Shown here: one piece after another, positions 10,402-20,709 of the stretch | Numbering within the stretch: the stretch's first letter is position 1 | How the letters are laid out: every line of letters begins with the position of its first letter | Source: JAYSSF01 sp043772005 | Lineage (GTDB): Bacteria > Patescibacteriota > Gracilibacteria > Absconditabacterales > Absconditicoccaceae | Assembly: GCA_043772005.1 (NCBI GenBank) | Contig: JAYVGP010000002.1 | Location: 62,001 to 126,000, forward strand | Length of the DNA: 64,000 nucleotides | Direction of reading: 5' to 3' | Position numbers and translations under genes: made by a program | The notes under the pieces: generated by a model | What the model was told of the DNA's origin: nothing | Database searches by the model: none | The model's input: the letters and a program-made list of their open reading frames with translations, nothing else

Positions 10402-11799
10402 ATGAAAGTACTAATAAAAAAAGAAATAATCAATTTCTGCGAAAAATATACTACATACGCAAACTCTTTTTTGGATGAGCGTCGTAATTTTTTTGAGTCA
10501 AGACTAGAAAAAGTAATTTTTGAATCTATTGAATATTTATCTAATAATAAAAGAATTACATGATATATTGTTAGTCCAAAAAATATAAACAATGAATGTG
10601 CCGTACTAATATATAATAAATGATGAAATAATAATCAATCATTTGGTCGACTACAAGGAGATATTTCACCTAAAGAGTTATTCGTCACTATGTGATATTA
10701 TGCTCAGCATGGATATATAGTGATAGCAAGTAACTATAGCGGATGAATAGGGTCTGATTGAGTGGATGAATTTGGCGGCGAAGATATTGATGATGTCACT
10801 AACCTATATCATGTCATTAAGGAATTAGACCAAGCAGATTCATCTAAAATATGAATGTTATGATATAGTCGTGGTGGTATGATGACATATCTATGTATGA
10901 CTAAGCAACTATCTTGGCTTAAATCATGTGCGACAGTGTGATGAATAACAGATTTAATCTGATGAATACAACTAAGACCAGAAATGTATACTAATGTATA
11001 TGTTCCATGTTTTGGAGGAAGTCAGAAAGACATGAAATTAAGATCAGCAATATATTTCATCGATAAAATATCTAAAGACACACCGCTACTACTGATGCAA
11101 TGAAATGTAGATAATAAAGTATCACCTCAGTTAGCTTTGAAATTTCTCTGAAAAGCTATAGGTCATTGATTAATCATAAGAGCACAATTTTATGAATGAG
11201 GAGACCATTATCTCACTACTCACATAAAAGAAAGCTCTGAAACAATTAAAGATTGGTTCAATAATCACTTGCAATATCTATATATATGTAGAGTAATTTT
11301 GTCGTTAGTCGACAAAACTAATATAATTATGGAAAATAATCGAATTTCAATGGACAAAGTAATGTCCTATCGCAACCAAGCAGTCATCTTATGCTATATG
11401 CGTAAGCATGATGTATCCATGGAAATTGCTAAAAAACATTTTCGTGGGATGCTCATATTCCTGTACTTGTGTGGCACTTCTGATAATACTTTCACCCCGA
11501 GTGAGGTAATTGATGAAATGTGGCATACGTTCTTACTGTCTACTAAGAACTATGACGACTTCTGTCAAGATTATTTTGGTAAGAAAATTCATCACAGTCC
11601 TGATGCTGTAATTTCCGAAGCTTCAAAAGAAAAAAATCAGCAACAGTACATTAACTTGTATATGAAAGCTGAAAAAACTTTTGGGGCGCTTGATCCTACT
11701 ACATTCCCAAATCCTGCAGTTTTAGCTGTATCAGATTGTAATGGAGACTGTGGTAGCGGTGGTTCCTGTGAAGGTTCTACAAATTGTCAAAGTGAATAA
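10402..11799 (+). CDS. prolyl-oligopeptidase-like hydrolase fused to a Cys-rich GRDP-like domain
   Basis: One open frame of 465 residues when UGA is Gly. Residues 1-285 form an alpha/beta hydrolase of the S9 type: GEDIDDVTNLYHVIKEL, nucleophile elbow GYSRGG, acid in QGNVDNKVSP, and catalytic His in GGDHY. Most of those glycines are UGA. Residues 310-465 are a different domain: FTPSEVIDEMWHTFLLSTKNY and IHHSP, as in glycine-rich-domain (GRDP/DUF1399-like) proteins, with a Cys/Gly-rich end (DCNGDCGSGGSCEGS). No TAA or TAG separates them; an ATG at 11330-11332 could start the second part alone. It may be a fusion or two genes with a lost stop. Confidence 0.7.
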
Positions 11800-11826
11800 A
11801 TATTTTTTCTAAAACCGACTAATGAT

Positions 11827-11857
11827 AAGCTAACTGATATTCGGTTAGCTTTTTTTA
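11827..11857 (+). terminator. Rho-independent terminator after the hydrolase fusion
   Basis: AAGCTAAC and GTTAGCTT around a 9-base loop, then a run of seven T. It ends the plus-strand unit before the convergent glycosyltransferase. Confidence 0.9.
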
Positions 11858-11906
11858 TTAAACCCATAAAAAGAAAAGATCATATATAAATCACACTTTC
11901 GCAGAA

Positions 11907-13043
11907 TTATTTCTTCCCTCTAGCTTTAGCTCATTCCTTTGGCTTGATTTCTTCCTCTACCAAATCCTGAGGTTTCTTCTCCTTCTTAAATTCGTACGGT
12001 AACTTTTTATACCAGTATAAATAGATATGCACCGCAAAGAATGCTACTGCAAACATAATAAAGATAATCACCTTGTTGGTCGAGTTGGTTCACTGGAGGA
12101 GCATCAACACCATCATAATCAGAGACCATGACCATACTACAATCCTAATCTCCGATCTTGTCCGCCCAAGCGTCAGCAATCTATGATGTAGATGTGTATA
12201 ATCTCACTGTACTGGACTCTTATGCATCCAAAACACCCTATGCATGACCACCCAGATACTATCCAGGATCATGGGACTCAGCACTGCCATCACCATCCCA
12301 ATCTTCGCACCACCGATCAGCGCCATATACCCCAGTGTAAACCCATAGATAATCACACCAATATCCCTCACAAGTCACCAGGGCTTATACTCCATCACAG
12401 TAAATACAATCGAGATAATCAGCATAATAATAGAAATCTGACTTACCATACGTAGTGCCAGCAATGCATCCGAGCTTACAAACTGATAGTTGGGTAAAAT
12501 CAAATATTGAATCAGCAAGATCGTCGTCAAATAACCAATCGCAGCATTACCACCCGCAAATCCATACACTCCATCAAACCAGTTCATTGCATTCATAAAT
12601 CCAAAGATCCACACTACTGCAAATCACACACCCACCATCACCGGTAACTCTACATGAGCAATCGTCAGACCTTCTCATACTCCACTATACATGACCACTC
12701 CTGCAATGACTGCCAACTGTACCGTAAGCCTAAACATAGGAGATAGTCACTGCATGTCAGTATATCTATCAATGACATCATTGATCAGTGCAAACCCTCA
12801 CAACACAATCGTCCCTACCATCAAAGCCTGACCAATCTGAGTCTCTCGAGCTGCCGGTACCAGTACACTCGCCAACAACATCGCCACAAGCACAAAGATT
12901 CACTGATAGTTTGGTACACGATCACGTTTAGGTTGATCCGCTCCAGGCCTATCGAGCAGTCATAAATACTGAAACCAGCGATTGCCTCACACAGCAATCA
13001 CAATCGTAGCAATCATAATAATGATAATGGATTCAGCTGACAT
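11907..13043 (-). CDS. WecA/TagO-type undecaprenyl-phosphate sugar-1-phosphate transferase
   Basis: 378 residues with about ten membrane helices. It carries the polyprenyl-phosphate transferase motifs NAMNWFDGVYGFAGG (metal-binding Asp region) and HLHHRL, and a Lys-rich cytoplasmic tail. It should move a sugar-1-phosphate from a UDP sugar to undecaprenyl phosphate and so start a surface glycan. MraY is encoded separately at 54.0 kb, which argues against this being the peptidoglycan enzyme. Codon CGG (12162-12164) after LLTLG fits the Trp seen in relatives. The start ATG touches the TAG of dsbB. Confidence 0.85.
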
Positions 13044-13532
13044 CTAGTTCTTGTTATGAGTTAAATGGTAGCGATATGCATAAGCTGTTACTACAAAGAT
13101 TACCACAAACGCTACAAGACATAGAAACGGTATAGTAACAAATCATCCATAAATCACGTCAGTAGCAGCACAGCTCGCCTCAGCCCCTACTCCACAGATA
13201 AATGACTTAACTTCTGTAGTTGTATGAGACATCTGATACCAGTACTGATAGTATTCCAAAATAATCCCTAATCCGCTCAATATCAAAATCGGTGTATACA
13301 TAGTAGCATCTCTACGCTTCCATTCGATAATACCTAGTACCACAATCGGATACATCAGTACCCTTGCAAACCAACACATTGAACAAGGTAAGAGAGCATT
13401 ACTACTCACAAACCACTCCTGATAATACCAATTTTTGACAGGATCACCAAACCAACTATAGTACAATGATCACAATGTAGCAAACACTACCTGGGTAGTA
13501 ATTAATTCAGGAGCTCGTTTATATAATTTCAT
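13044..13532 (-). CDS. dsbB: DsbB-like disulfide bond formation protein
   Basis: 162 residues, four membrane helices. The redox pair CSMC followed by W (in LPCSMCWFARVLMYP, near residues 55-70) and a second Cys pair in the following loop (CGVGAEASC) are as in DsbB, which reoxidises DsbA-type proteins using quinone. Since a quinone pool is doubtful here, electron acceptance is an open question; the interrupted mqo is the other quinone enzyme in this window. Directly abuts the glycosyltransferase gene, so probably one transcript. Confidence 0.88.
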
Positions 13533-13637
13533 CGATCAATCATAACTAAATTATATTCAATGTAGTGTTTTACTACCCTGTTTCAATACAAAAGAAAACC
13601 CCAACCAAAGTCAGAGTTTCACATATTTATATCATAA

Positions 13638-14066
13638 TTATCTTTTTGACCATTGTGGTGATCTTCTCGCTCCACGTAAACCTGGTTTCTTTCTTTCTTT
13701 TCTTCTTGGATCTCTTTTCAGTAGACCAAGTGGCTTAAGTTGTAGTCTAAATTCTGGATTAATCTGGATGAGTGCTCTAGCAAACGCAAGCTTAAGAGCA
13801 TCTGATTGACCCATTGTACCACCTCCGATAAGCTTTACTTCTGCATCATATCACTTGAGGAAGTTATCTCCAAGAGTGATAAGAGGGTATGTAGCATTTT
13901 CGAGCATATACTCTCTACCACCAAAGTATTCTTGAAGAGAAATACTTGTTTCACCTTGGTTAACAGTGAATAAACCCTTACCTCCAGCAAAAAGCTTCAC
14001 AGTAGCAGTAGATTGTTTTCTTCTTCCTACAGCGTAGGTATATGATGTTGATTTAGTAGCAGCCAT
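13638..14066 (-). CDS. rpsI: 30S ribosomal protein uS9
   Basis: 142 residues. YAVGRRKQSTATVKLF at the start and the basic tail ending in KR are diagnostic; the C-terminal tail reaches the P-site tRNA. UGA gives the Gly in LKGYD and in SGW-type positions absent from a standard reading. It is the last gene of the rplU-to-rpsI minus-strand cluster, 24 bases after rplM. Confidence 0.95.
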
Positions 14067-14090
14067 AAGTATGAGAAATGTAATAAGTAA

Positions 14091-14552
14091 TTATTTAGTA
14101 ACAGTAATCACGTTTGCTTGTTTGTCATATGGTGTAATATCCTGCACAAACAACTTAAGTCTCTTAAGTCTCTTATCTCTCAGTTTATTCTTTGGAAGCA
14201 TTCCTTTGATTGCAAACCATAGAGCTTTTTCAGGATGTTTTGCCAATAACTCACTCAATGTCATTGATTTGATGTTACCTTTCCATCCACTATAACTGTG
14301 ATATATTTTACTTTGGAGTTTGTTTGCCGTAACATGAAATTTTGCAGCATTTTTAAGTACTACTACATCTCCACAATCCCAAAAGTCACAATAGTGAGCT
14401 TTATTCTTACCGAGCAAGTGATCAGCAACAATAGTAGCCAATCTACCAAGGGTATATTGTGATGCGTCGTACATATAGACAGACCTTGTGGTCTGAAGAG
14501 TCTGTAGTGGCACATAGAGTGTACGATTAAGATCTTGTTTTGTGAACTGCAT
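14091..14552 (-). CDS. rplM: 50S ribosomal protein uL13
   Basis: 153 residues, no UGA codons. Core motifs YDASQYTLGRLATIVADHLLGKNK, GDVVVLKNAAKFHVT and the MLPKNKLRDKRLKRLKLF block identify uL13. The start is the ATG before QFTKQDLN; about 15 residues precede the usual W/Y-x-D-A motif. Pairs with rpsI as in most bacteria. Confidence 0.95.
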   Translation of the reverse strand: MQFTKQDLNRTLYVPLQTLQTTRSVYMYDASQYTLGRLATIVADHLLGKNKAHYCDFWDCGDVVVLKNAAKFHVTANKLQSKIYHSYSGWKGNIKSMTLSELLAKHPEKALWFAIKGMLPKNKLRDKRLKRLKLFVQDITPYDKQANVITVTK

Positions 14553-14580
14553 GAGAAATAACGATAGATAGATAATAATA

Positions 14581-14967
14581 TTAGATAAGAGTAACTCTGA
14601 CTTGTTCTGTACCATCTCACTTTCTAAAACCAAGTTTATAGTTAGCAATATACCCGCTTGTTCTACTCTGGCCGATATAAGCAGGTACAAGATCAGCAAT
14701 AACTTTTTGTCCAGCATCTTTAGTCCAGATGATAGATTTGACATATCTGATACCTTCTCTTGCAGCGTCTTCTGGACGTTCTGCATGAAGTTTTACCAAA
14801 CGAGCGAAGAAATGGTCAGCATATGCTTTCAATACTTTTGCTCTTTTAGGGGTTGTAACGATATATCCTGATGTTACCAAATTAGTGAGCATTGTCCTCA
14901 AGACATTAGATCTTGTTTGATATTGCCCTGTAGCTAATTGGATCAGCTTGTCTGAATGATGTCTCAT
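14581..14967 (-). CDS. rplQ: 50S ribosomal protein bL17
   Basis: 128 residues. MRHHSDKLIQLATGQYQTRSNVLR and LVTSGYIVTTPKRAKVLKAYADHF match bL17 throughout. A UGA glycine near the end (FRKGDGTEQV) extends the protein to its natural TAA. Lies behind rpoA as in the canonical alpha operon. Confidence 0.95.
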
Positions 14968-15005
14968 AACTAATAGTATACTGTATAAATAAATATAATT
15001 CTGAC

Positions 15006-16013
15006 TTATGCAAGGAGTCCTTTACCAATCGAGTTAAGCGCATCTTCGATTTCATCGACTGCTTTCTTACCTACACCTCTCATACTGATCAGTTCATTTC
15101 TTTTCTTCTTTTCTAAATCCTCAACAAAGAGAATATTATTCTTAAGAAGTGCATTTCTTGTTCTTTCACTAAGTCCAAGGATCTCAATAGGTTGAGTCTT
15201 AATTGATCCATCACCACTATTGTGAGCTACTACCGTATGACCGCCATCTTGAATGTCCATGTGATCAACAAGCACTGATTTATCAACGAATGCATCAGAG
15301 AAGACAAATAGTTTTGCATATGATGCTAATACTTCTCCCGCAAACGCTACGACATCTTTTGGTGAGAAGTCAGGAGATATAGTTGATACAGTAACAATCA
15401 GTTTATCCTTCATATTTCCAATAAAGTCTTCAATCACTTCTTCAACTTCATATGCACATTGTGTGACACATGAGAAATCATTATCAATCAAAAGAAGGTT
15501 TGTATCAGTTTCATCTGCTTTTTCTTCTCTTGCTCTCAAGAACTCAATAGAATAATATCCGTATCACTTCTCCACTCTCATTTCAATATACAACTCTGCT
15601 GTTGAATCAGTAATCTCAAATAAGTATTGATCTTCATTAAGACAAACTAAACCATCAGGTAGAGTTAGATTTGATGATGTATATATACCAATACCCTTAA
15701 ATTTCTGACTAATCCATTGTGTTCTTGGGGTAAGTTCATCAGTTTTAAATCTAAGAGCTTTAGTAGCTAATACAATATCCATCACTGAATCTTTCACTCA
15801 TTCTACTACCGCATATTCGTGAGCAGCTCACTTGATCTTAAGAGCAGTTACTGCACTACCATAGTTATATCCTACAATAATTCTTCTGAGTGCATTACCC
15901 ATCGTGTGGCCAAAACCTCTTGGCAAATACTTAATCTCAAAGCTACTTGTAGTAGCATCGATTTGAGTATAGTCAATCGTAGGACTGTTGATGTATTGTT
16001 GTAGATCTAACAT
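15006..16013 (-). CDS. rpoA: RNA polymerase subunit alpha
   Basis: 335 residues from ATG at 16013 (a TTG five codons upstream is possible). The N-terminal dimerisation domain shows LPRGFGHTMGNALRRI and HEYAVVEGVKDSVMDIV, whose glycines are UGA. The C-terminal helix-hairpin-helix domain shows LGLSERTRNALLKNNI and RGVGKKAVDEIEDAL. It nucleates polymerase assembly and its C-terminal domain contacts promoter DNA and regulators. Three standard-code fragments join in one frame. Confidence 0.97.
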
Positions 16014-16058
16014 ATCGATTGTCGGCAAAAATTAAATAGAATAGAAAATCAGTATAAA

Positions 16059-16682
16059 TTATGCTCTCGCGTAGAATTCGATTACCTTCAAGACATCTGA
16101 TGGAAGATCAAGAGTATCAGCATCATTTGTATGAGGTAGATCTAATATAGTTACCGCAAAGTTAGATTTGCTAACATTAAGCCAGATTGGAGATTTTTGA
16201 TTATTGTCTGTTGCATACAAATCTGATGACTGGAGTGATTGCTTAAGAGTAATCACATCACTTTTGTTAACATAATATGATGGCACATTATGTTTTGTAC
16301 CATTAAGAAGAAAATGACCATGTACTACCATCTGCCTTGCCTGCATAATCGTCTTTGCATAACCACTTTGTACGATTACATTATCCAATCTTCTCATCAA
16401 AAACTGTACCAACACCTTATCATGGTTAAGCCCATTATTTTTAGCATATGCCTTAGAAATCACAGTTACCAACTTTGCAAACTGCTTTTCATTCATCTGG
16501 AATACTCTTTTAAGTACTTGCTTATTTCTAAGCAATTTACCATATTCAGAAAGTCTGGCAGGAGTAGCTCCATGTTGACCAGGTAATGACTTACGCTTTT
16601 TGACATTATACTTCTCAGTACCAAAAAGATTAAGACCTTCTCTTCTACATAATTTAAACTTAGGACCAGTATATCTTGCCAT
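16059..16682 (-). CDS. rpsD: 30S ribosomal protein uS4
   Basis: 207 residues without any UGA. MARYTGPKFKLCRREGLNLF, KRKSLPGQHG, and the S4 RNA-binding domain (MRRLDNVIVQSGYAKTIMQARQMVVHGHFLLNG) are clear. uS4 binds 16S rRNA early in assembly. Lacks the Zn-binding Cys set seen in some bacteria apart from one Cys. Confidence 0.97.
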   Translation of the reverse strand: MARYTGPKFKLCRREGLNLFGTEKYNVKKRKSLPGQHGATPARLSEYGKLLRNKQVLKRVFQMNEKQFAKLVTVISKAYAKNNGLNHDKVLVQFLMRRLDNVIVQSGYAKTIMQARQMVVHGHFLLNGTKHNVPSYYVNKSDVITLKQSLQSSDLYATDNNQKSPIWLNVSKSNFAVTILDLPHTNDADTLDLPSDVLKVIEFYARA

Positions 16683-16757
16683 GAGCAATAATGAAATTAA
16701 TAAGTAAGTAATATATCATCCGAAATCATCTGAACAAATCATTCGAAATCATGTTAT

Positions 16758-17159
16758 TTAGTTTCTCTTAGGTCTTTTACCTTTTACACCACCAAATTGG
16801 ATACCTGTCTCTTCTTTGATGTAACTGATATCAATACCACCAAGTTCGTTGATCGCTCTAAATACTCCGTCTCTACCGAGACCAATACCTTTGCAGATAA
16901 TACCAACCTCTTGAACGCCACAATTATCTTTAGCATTCTTCAAGACTTGTTTTGCGATCATTTCAGCAGCATATGCGCTACTTTCTTTAGCACCCTTAAA
17001 CCCTGCTTGACCTGCTCCACCACTGAAGATTACATTACCTTGCGTATCAGTAAATGCAACAATAGTATTGTTGTGAGATGTCTTGATGTGTACAACACCT
17101 TCAGTCATTTTAGGGTATTTCTTCTTTTTTGTTGATACTGATGGTTTTTTTCCAGCCAT
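16758..17159 (-). CDS. rpsK: 30S ribosomal protein uS11
   Basis: 133 residues, no UGA. GVVHIKTSHNNTIVAFTDTQGN, SSAYAAEMIAK and GIGLGRDGVFRAI mark uS11, a platform protein near the mRNA exit. N-terminus is short and Lys-rich. Ends in typical KGKRPKRN. Confidence 0.97.
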   Translation of the reverse strand: MAGKKPSVSTKKKKYPKMTEGVVHIKTSHNNTIVAFTDTQGNVIFSGGAGQAGFKGAKESSAYAAEMIAKQVLKNAKDNCGVQEVGIICKGIGLGRDGVFRAINELGGIDISYIKEETGIQFGGVKGKRPKRN

Positions 17160-17224
17160 AATAAGGATAATATAATGATGATAAACAATGAGTCTGACGT
17201 ATATACATATAATAATACTACTAA

Positions 17225-17599
17225 TTATTTCTTCATAGTAGGTCTTACTTTACTTCTACCCATGAGCTTCTTCGCAGTTTTTGCATGAGTTTTAGTCTGT
17301 TGACCTCTTACAGGCAATCACATCGCATGCCTCATACCTCTATAACATCTAATTTCTTTGAGTCTCTTGATATGAGTAGCAATTTCTCTTTTGAGATCTG
17401 ACTCGACAACCATATCCTTAATATAATCACTGATCAACTTCTGCTGATCTTCAGTGAGATCGGATACTCTTGTATGTGGTACAATACCAAATTGAGCGAG
17501 AATCTTCGTTGAAGTTGGGCGTCCAATACCGAATACAGTAGTAAGTGCTGTCCAAATAACTTGGTTAGAGCGTAGTACGTGTCCTTGTAATCTAAACAT
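17225..17599 (-). CDS. rpsM: 30S ribosomal protein uS13
   Basis: 124 residues. WTALTTVFGIGRPTSTKIL, LTEDQQKLISDYI, RCYRGMRHAMGLPVRGQQTKTHAKT. The Gly of GLPVRGQ is a UGA codon, and that residue is nearly invariant in uS13. The basic C-terminal tail reaches toward the P-site tRNA. Confidence 0.96.
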
Positions 17600-17646
17600 T
17601 GATGATAATAAATTAGCTAAATATATGAATGGTCAAAGTAACAAAA

Positions 17647-17760
17647 CTATCCTTGTCTTTGCTTGTGTTTTTTAGTTTCACAGATAATCCTCACAACTCA
17701 TCTTCTTCTGATGACTTTGCATTTATTACAGATCTTTTTAACAGATGTTCTTACTTTCAT
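17647..17760 (-). CDS. rpmJ: 50S ribosomal protein bL36
   Basis: 37 residues: MKVRTSVKKICNKCKVIRRRG, then VVRIICETKKHKQRQG. Zinc ligands C-x2-C, C and H are all present (C11, C14, C27, H32). The Gly before VV is UGA, so in the standard code the gene would vanish. Sits between rpsM and infA as usual. Confidence 0.94.
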
Positions 17761-17803
17761 GGGATGCGGTTGTAATATAAGATAATATAATAAGTTTTGA
17801 TAA

Positions 17804-18100
17804 TTATACTTTATGTCTATAGGTGATTACTCACTTCGTCCAGTCTTCTGGACTAATTTTAACATCTACTTTATCTCCTGGCAACAATCTAATCTTAAAC
17901 ATCTTCATCTTACCGCTTGGATATGCGAGCACTTGTTGTCACAGATCACTAATCATCACTGAGAAGTTCTGAAAACCAAGATCCTGTATTACTTCACCTG
18001 TCCACACGATCTCGTCTTTCTTATCATTTTGAGGATTCTCGTGAGAAGTTTTTTGGGACTTAGAACGATATGGTCTTGATGATTTTTTAGGGCTAGCCAT
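17804..18100 (-). CDS. infA: translation initiation factor IF-1 (with N-terminal extension)
   Basis: 98 residues: a Lys/Ser-rich extension of about 30 residues, then the OB fold (WTGEVIQDLGFQNFSVMI, LAYPSGKMKMFKIRLLPGDKVDVKISPEDWTKGVITYRH). Operon position between rplU and rpmJ also fits. The sequence diverges from typical IF-1 (VLAYPSGKMKM for the usual V-x-A-H-I-S-G-K-M), as is common in Patescibacteria. IF-1 blocks the A site during initiation. Confidence 0.85.
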
Positions 18101-18124
18101 ATACAGCAACGGTGAGAGTAAAAA

Positions 18125-18445
18125 CTACTTAGCAGTAATGCTAGTGATAGTAAGAGTTGTCTGATAAGGACGGAATCCGATATTTCTTTCATATCTATTC
18201 TTTCTGTGAAATTTCACTACATGAATTTTCTCCCCCTTCTGATGAGAAACAACTTGAGCAGTCACATGAGCACCCTTACAGTAAGGAGCACCTATATGAA
18301 CTTTCTTGCCTTCTTCATCAAACATACACAACACAGAATCAATTGTGATAGAGTCAACCTGAGTATCCTCAATACGATCTACGATAATAGTGCTGTCTTG
18401 TGAGACAATATATTGATGTCATTGAAATTCGATTACTGCGTACAT
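18125..18445 (-). CDS. rplU: 50S ribosomal protein bL21
   Basis: 106 residues: MYAVIEFQGHQYIVSQDSTI, VHIGAPYCKGAHVTAQVV, KIHVVKFHRKNRYERNIGFRPYQTTLTI. The Gly in FQGHQY is UGA, at the invariant Gly of the family's GGKQY motif. First gene of the alpha-operon-like block in this genome, where rplU normally stands with rpmA; rpmA is not next to it. Confidence 0.95.
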
Positions 18446-18507
18446 AATTGACGATTTTGATGTATAATAAAGATAATGCGTAACAAGTGATAGGGTGTTT
18501 AATAATA

Positions 18508-18771
18508 TTATACCATCTTACCAAGTTGTGCAAACAAATTGTATTTTGCTTGATTTGTTTTATATTGGTTACTTACCAATGCCTGGAGTCTGATATATCT
18601 TCTCTTACTTGGGAAGTCATGTGATACATTTTTTCTATACCATTTAGTACCATAATGTCTCTGCTTCTTAGCAGTATTGACAATATGAGAAAATTGGAGC
18701 TCTTTCTTGAAGAAGGCGATCAATCTTTCATTGGTATTGAGATCTCAAGCTTTAAATACAGTAAATCACAT
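18508..18771 (-). CDS. probable 30S ribosomal protein bS21-like
   Basis: 87 residues, very basic. NERLIAFFKKELQFSHIVNTAKKQRHYGTKW resembles the bS21 core (a long helix followed by R-x-Y-E-K-P), and the C-terminal half is an additional basic stretch. The second codon is UGA (MGFTVF). The position between ribosomal genes supports it, but the match is loose; an unrelated RNA-binding protein is possible. Confidence 0.5.
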
Positions 18772-18864
18772 AGCGCTAAATACAAATTAATATAATAAAT
18801 CACAAAATATAATAAGCTTATATATAGCAATTACGATGGTAATTGCAATCGAAAATAGAAGGTT

Positions 18865-18948
18865 TGTCGAGGACCGGAATCGAACCGGCACAGTATCACT
18901 ACTGGCGGATTTTAAGTCCACTGCGTCTACCAATTTCGCCACCCCGAC
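18865..18948 (-). tRNA. tRNA-Leu (anticodon UAA)
   Basis: 84 bases. Acceptor GTCGGGG pairs with CCTCGAC, A73, long variable arm as in class II tRNAs, anticodon loop with TAA, T loop GGTTCGATTCC. The CCA end is not encoded. Confidence 0.93.
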
Positions 18949-19059
18949 ATACAATAATCTAAAAGATTGAATCAATCTTTTAAATCATCATATCTCGTCA
19001 ATAAATTAACGAGATACGTGATTAGCTGCACAAGAATACTCTCAGCAGCTACCAATAGA

Positions 19060-19407
19060 TTATTTCGTTATAAATGTGTGAATCTCATCAAACACTTGTG
19101 GAAAAGCAACTGCAATATTAGAAAGCACTTTACGATTCAATAGTACTTTTTTAGTATCCATTGCATGGATAAAAATACTATATCTTGTTCCGCGTAACTG
19201 ACATGCTGCTGATAATCTCTCGATCCATAATGATCTCATAGTTCTCTTCTTTAGTTTTCTATCCACATAAGCGTGTTGACCAGCTTTAACCAAAGCTAAT
19301 CTTACCTGCTTATAGACATTACCTCTTCCAAGACGAAATCCTTTTGCTCTTGCAATAAACTTTTTATGTCTTGCGTGTCTTTGAAGACCATTTTTAACTC
19401 TTACCAT
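19060..19407 (-). CDS. rplT: 50S ribosomal protein bL20
   Basis: 115 residues, no UGA. MVRVKNGLQRHARHKKFIARAKGFRLGRGNVYKQVRLALV and the RSLWIERLSAACQLRGTRYSIFIH block identify bL20, needed for early 50S assembly. Together with rpmI and infC it forms the classical infC-rpmI-rplT operon, in which bL20 often represses the operon. Confidence 0.97.
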   Translation of the reverse strand: MVRVKNGLQRHARHKKFIARAKGFRLGRGNVYKQVRLALVKAGQHAYVDRKLKKRTMRSLWIERLSAACQLRGTRYSIFIHAMDTKKVLLNRKVLSNIAVAFPQVFDEIHTFITK

Positions 19408-19457
19408 GTGTGTATAGGTGAAATTATAGTAAATGAAGATATTAATCCGCCACTATC

Positions 19458-19652
19458 CTAAAGATATGGCAGTAGATGAGCAACTCTTGTTTTATATACT
19501 ACATCCAGCTGTTTTCCAAGTGAAAACTTCTTATTTGCCCTACCCTTGTTAGTCAACAAGTGATTTCTACGAGCTTTCTTGTGCATAATTTTACCAGTAG
19601 CAGAGATCTTTACTCTGTCCTGCATTCCTTTGTGAGTCTTAATCTTAGGCAT
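19458..19652 (-). CDS. rpmI: 50S ribosomal protein bL35
   Basis: 64 residues: MPKIKTHKGMQDRVKISATGKIMHKKARRNHLLTNK. The short basic protein with KTHKG and the R-x-HLL motif is typical. No UGA. Middle gene of infC-rpmI-rplT. Confidence 0.96.
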   Translation of the reverse strand: MPKIKTHKGMQDRVKISATGKIMHKKARRNHLLTNKGRANKKFSLGKQLDVVYKTRVAHLLPYL

Positions 19653-19708
19653 GATAACTAATGGGATATATAAATAAACATAGATGAATATGAATTAGTC
19701 TGACTTTA

Positions 19709-20269
19709 TTATCTTGATCATTTTGGTGCAAGTACTGCTGAGTATCATCTTGGTTCTTCTTTGATTCATTGGGATCTTGTTTGCTCTCCCAATCATTCAA
19801 TAATAAACTTCATTCTCTCGAGCGCTTTAGATTTGAAGATCATCTCTCTACCATTTAATTTAATAACGAACCTTACTGTGTATCCCTCTTGTATTAATTC
19901 AACCGCTTTAGTCACTTTGAGCTGTAGATCATGATCCGAGATCGTATATCCTATTTTGAGTTCTTTCATTCATTTTGCTTTCGTTTTATTCTTTTCATTT
20001 TGAGACTTCTTTTTATCATATTGATATTTACCATAATCTTGGATCGTACATGTCGATACCATTGTCTGAGGATTGTAATTAAGCTGGATAAGATCCAATC
20101 ATTGATCACTCGCCATCATCAGCGCTCTATCTCTTTGAAACGTACCCAAGTTTTCTCATGCTTCATCAATAATCATGATAGAGTTTGCCCTGATCTGATC
20201 ATTTGTAAACACTTTGAACTCTTTTTTAGCTCATTGTATTTGACCAGTTTTAGGAAGTGGTATCGCCAT
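19709..20269 (-). CDS. infC: translation initiation factor IF-3
   Basis: 186 residues. The N-domain has the IF-3 start (FTNDQIRANSIMIIDEAGENLGTF, DQGLDLIQLN), then a Lys-rich linker containing DYGKYQYDKKK, and the C-domain (KELKIGYTISDHDLQLKVTKAVELIQEGYTVRFVIKLNGREM). UGA provides seven glycines, including the conserved one in DQGLDL. IF-3 checks the start codon and keeps subunits apart. Start is ATG; no AUU start as in E. coli. Confidence 0.95.
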
Positions 20270-20304
20270 AAAAAAAATATAAAACTAAAGATGATAAACT
20301 AATG

Positions 20305-20378
20305 TATCCCCAGCGGGATTCGAACCCGCGATCTCCACCGTGAGAGGGTAGCATCCTGGACCGCTAGACGATGAGGAC
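20305..20378 (-). tRNA. tRNA-Glu (anticodon CUC)
   Basis: 74 bases, anticodon stem CTACC/GGTGG around loop CTCTCAC. Acceptor GTCCTCA with TGGGGAT, A73. Last of a run of five minus-strand tRNAs. Confidence 0.88.
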
Positions 20379-20383
20379 ACAAA

Positions 20384-20456
20384 TGATCCCAGATGGACTC
20401 GAACCATCAACCTCTAGCTTAGAAGGCTATTGCTCTATCCATTGAGCTATGGGATC
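20384..20456 (-). tRNA. tRNA-Arg (anticodon UCU)
   Basis: 73 bases; acceptor GATCCCA/TGGGATC, A73, loop with TCT, T arm GGTTCGAGTCC. It reads AGA/AGG, the arginine codons most used here. That fits a genome where CGA and CGG no longer mean Arg. Confidence 0.92.
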
Positions 20457-20496
20457 GTATGAACACTCTGTACTTAAAGAACGAATTAATGAAAAA

Positions 20497-20569
20497 TGGA
20501 CCCTAGCGGATTCGAACCGCTCACCTCCTCGGTGCAAACGAGGCGCTCTACCAAATAAGCTAAGGGCCC
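20497..20569 (-). tRNA. tRNA-Ala (anticodon UGC)
   Basis: 73 bases; acceptor GGGCCCT with AGGGTCC, A73, and loop TTTGCAC with anticodon TGC. The alanine identity pair G3-U70 is present (third pair G-T in the DNA). Confidence 0.93.
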
Positions 20570-20595
20570 ATGTACGATAATGCTAAGATTTAATT

Positions 20596-20678
20596 TGGGA
20601 AGAGTAGGATTCGAACCTACGTACCCTTGCGGGAGCGGATTTACAGTCCGCCGCATTTAACCACTCTGCCATCTGCCC
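20596..20678 (-). tRNA. tRNA-Tyr (anticodon GUA)
   Basis: 83 bases with a long variable arm (class II, as bacterial tRNA-Tyr), anticodon GTA in loop ACTGTAAAT, T arm GGTTCGAATCC, A73. One C-T mismatch in the acceptor stem (GGGCAGA/TCTTCCC). Confidence 0.9.
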
Positions 20679-20709
20679 AATAAAATGCGATTTTAATTTA
20701 CTTAAGATA

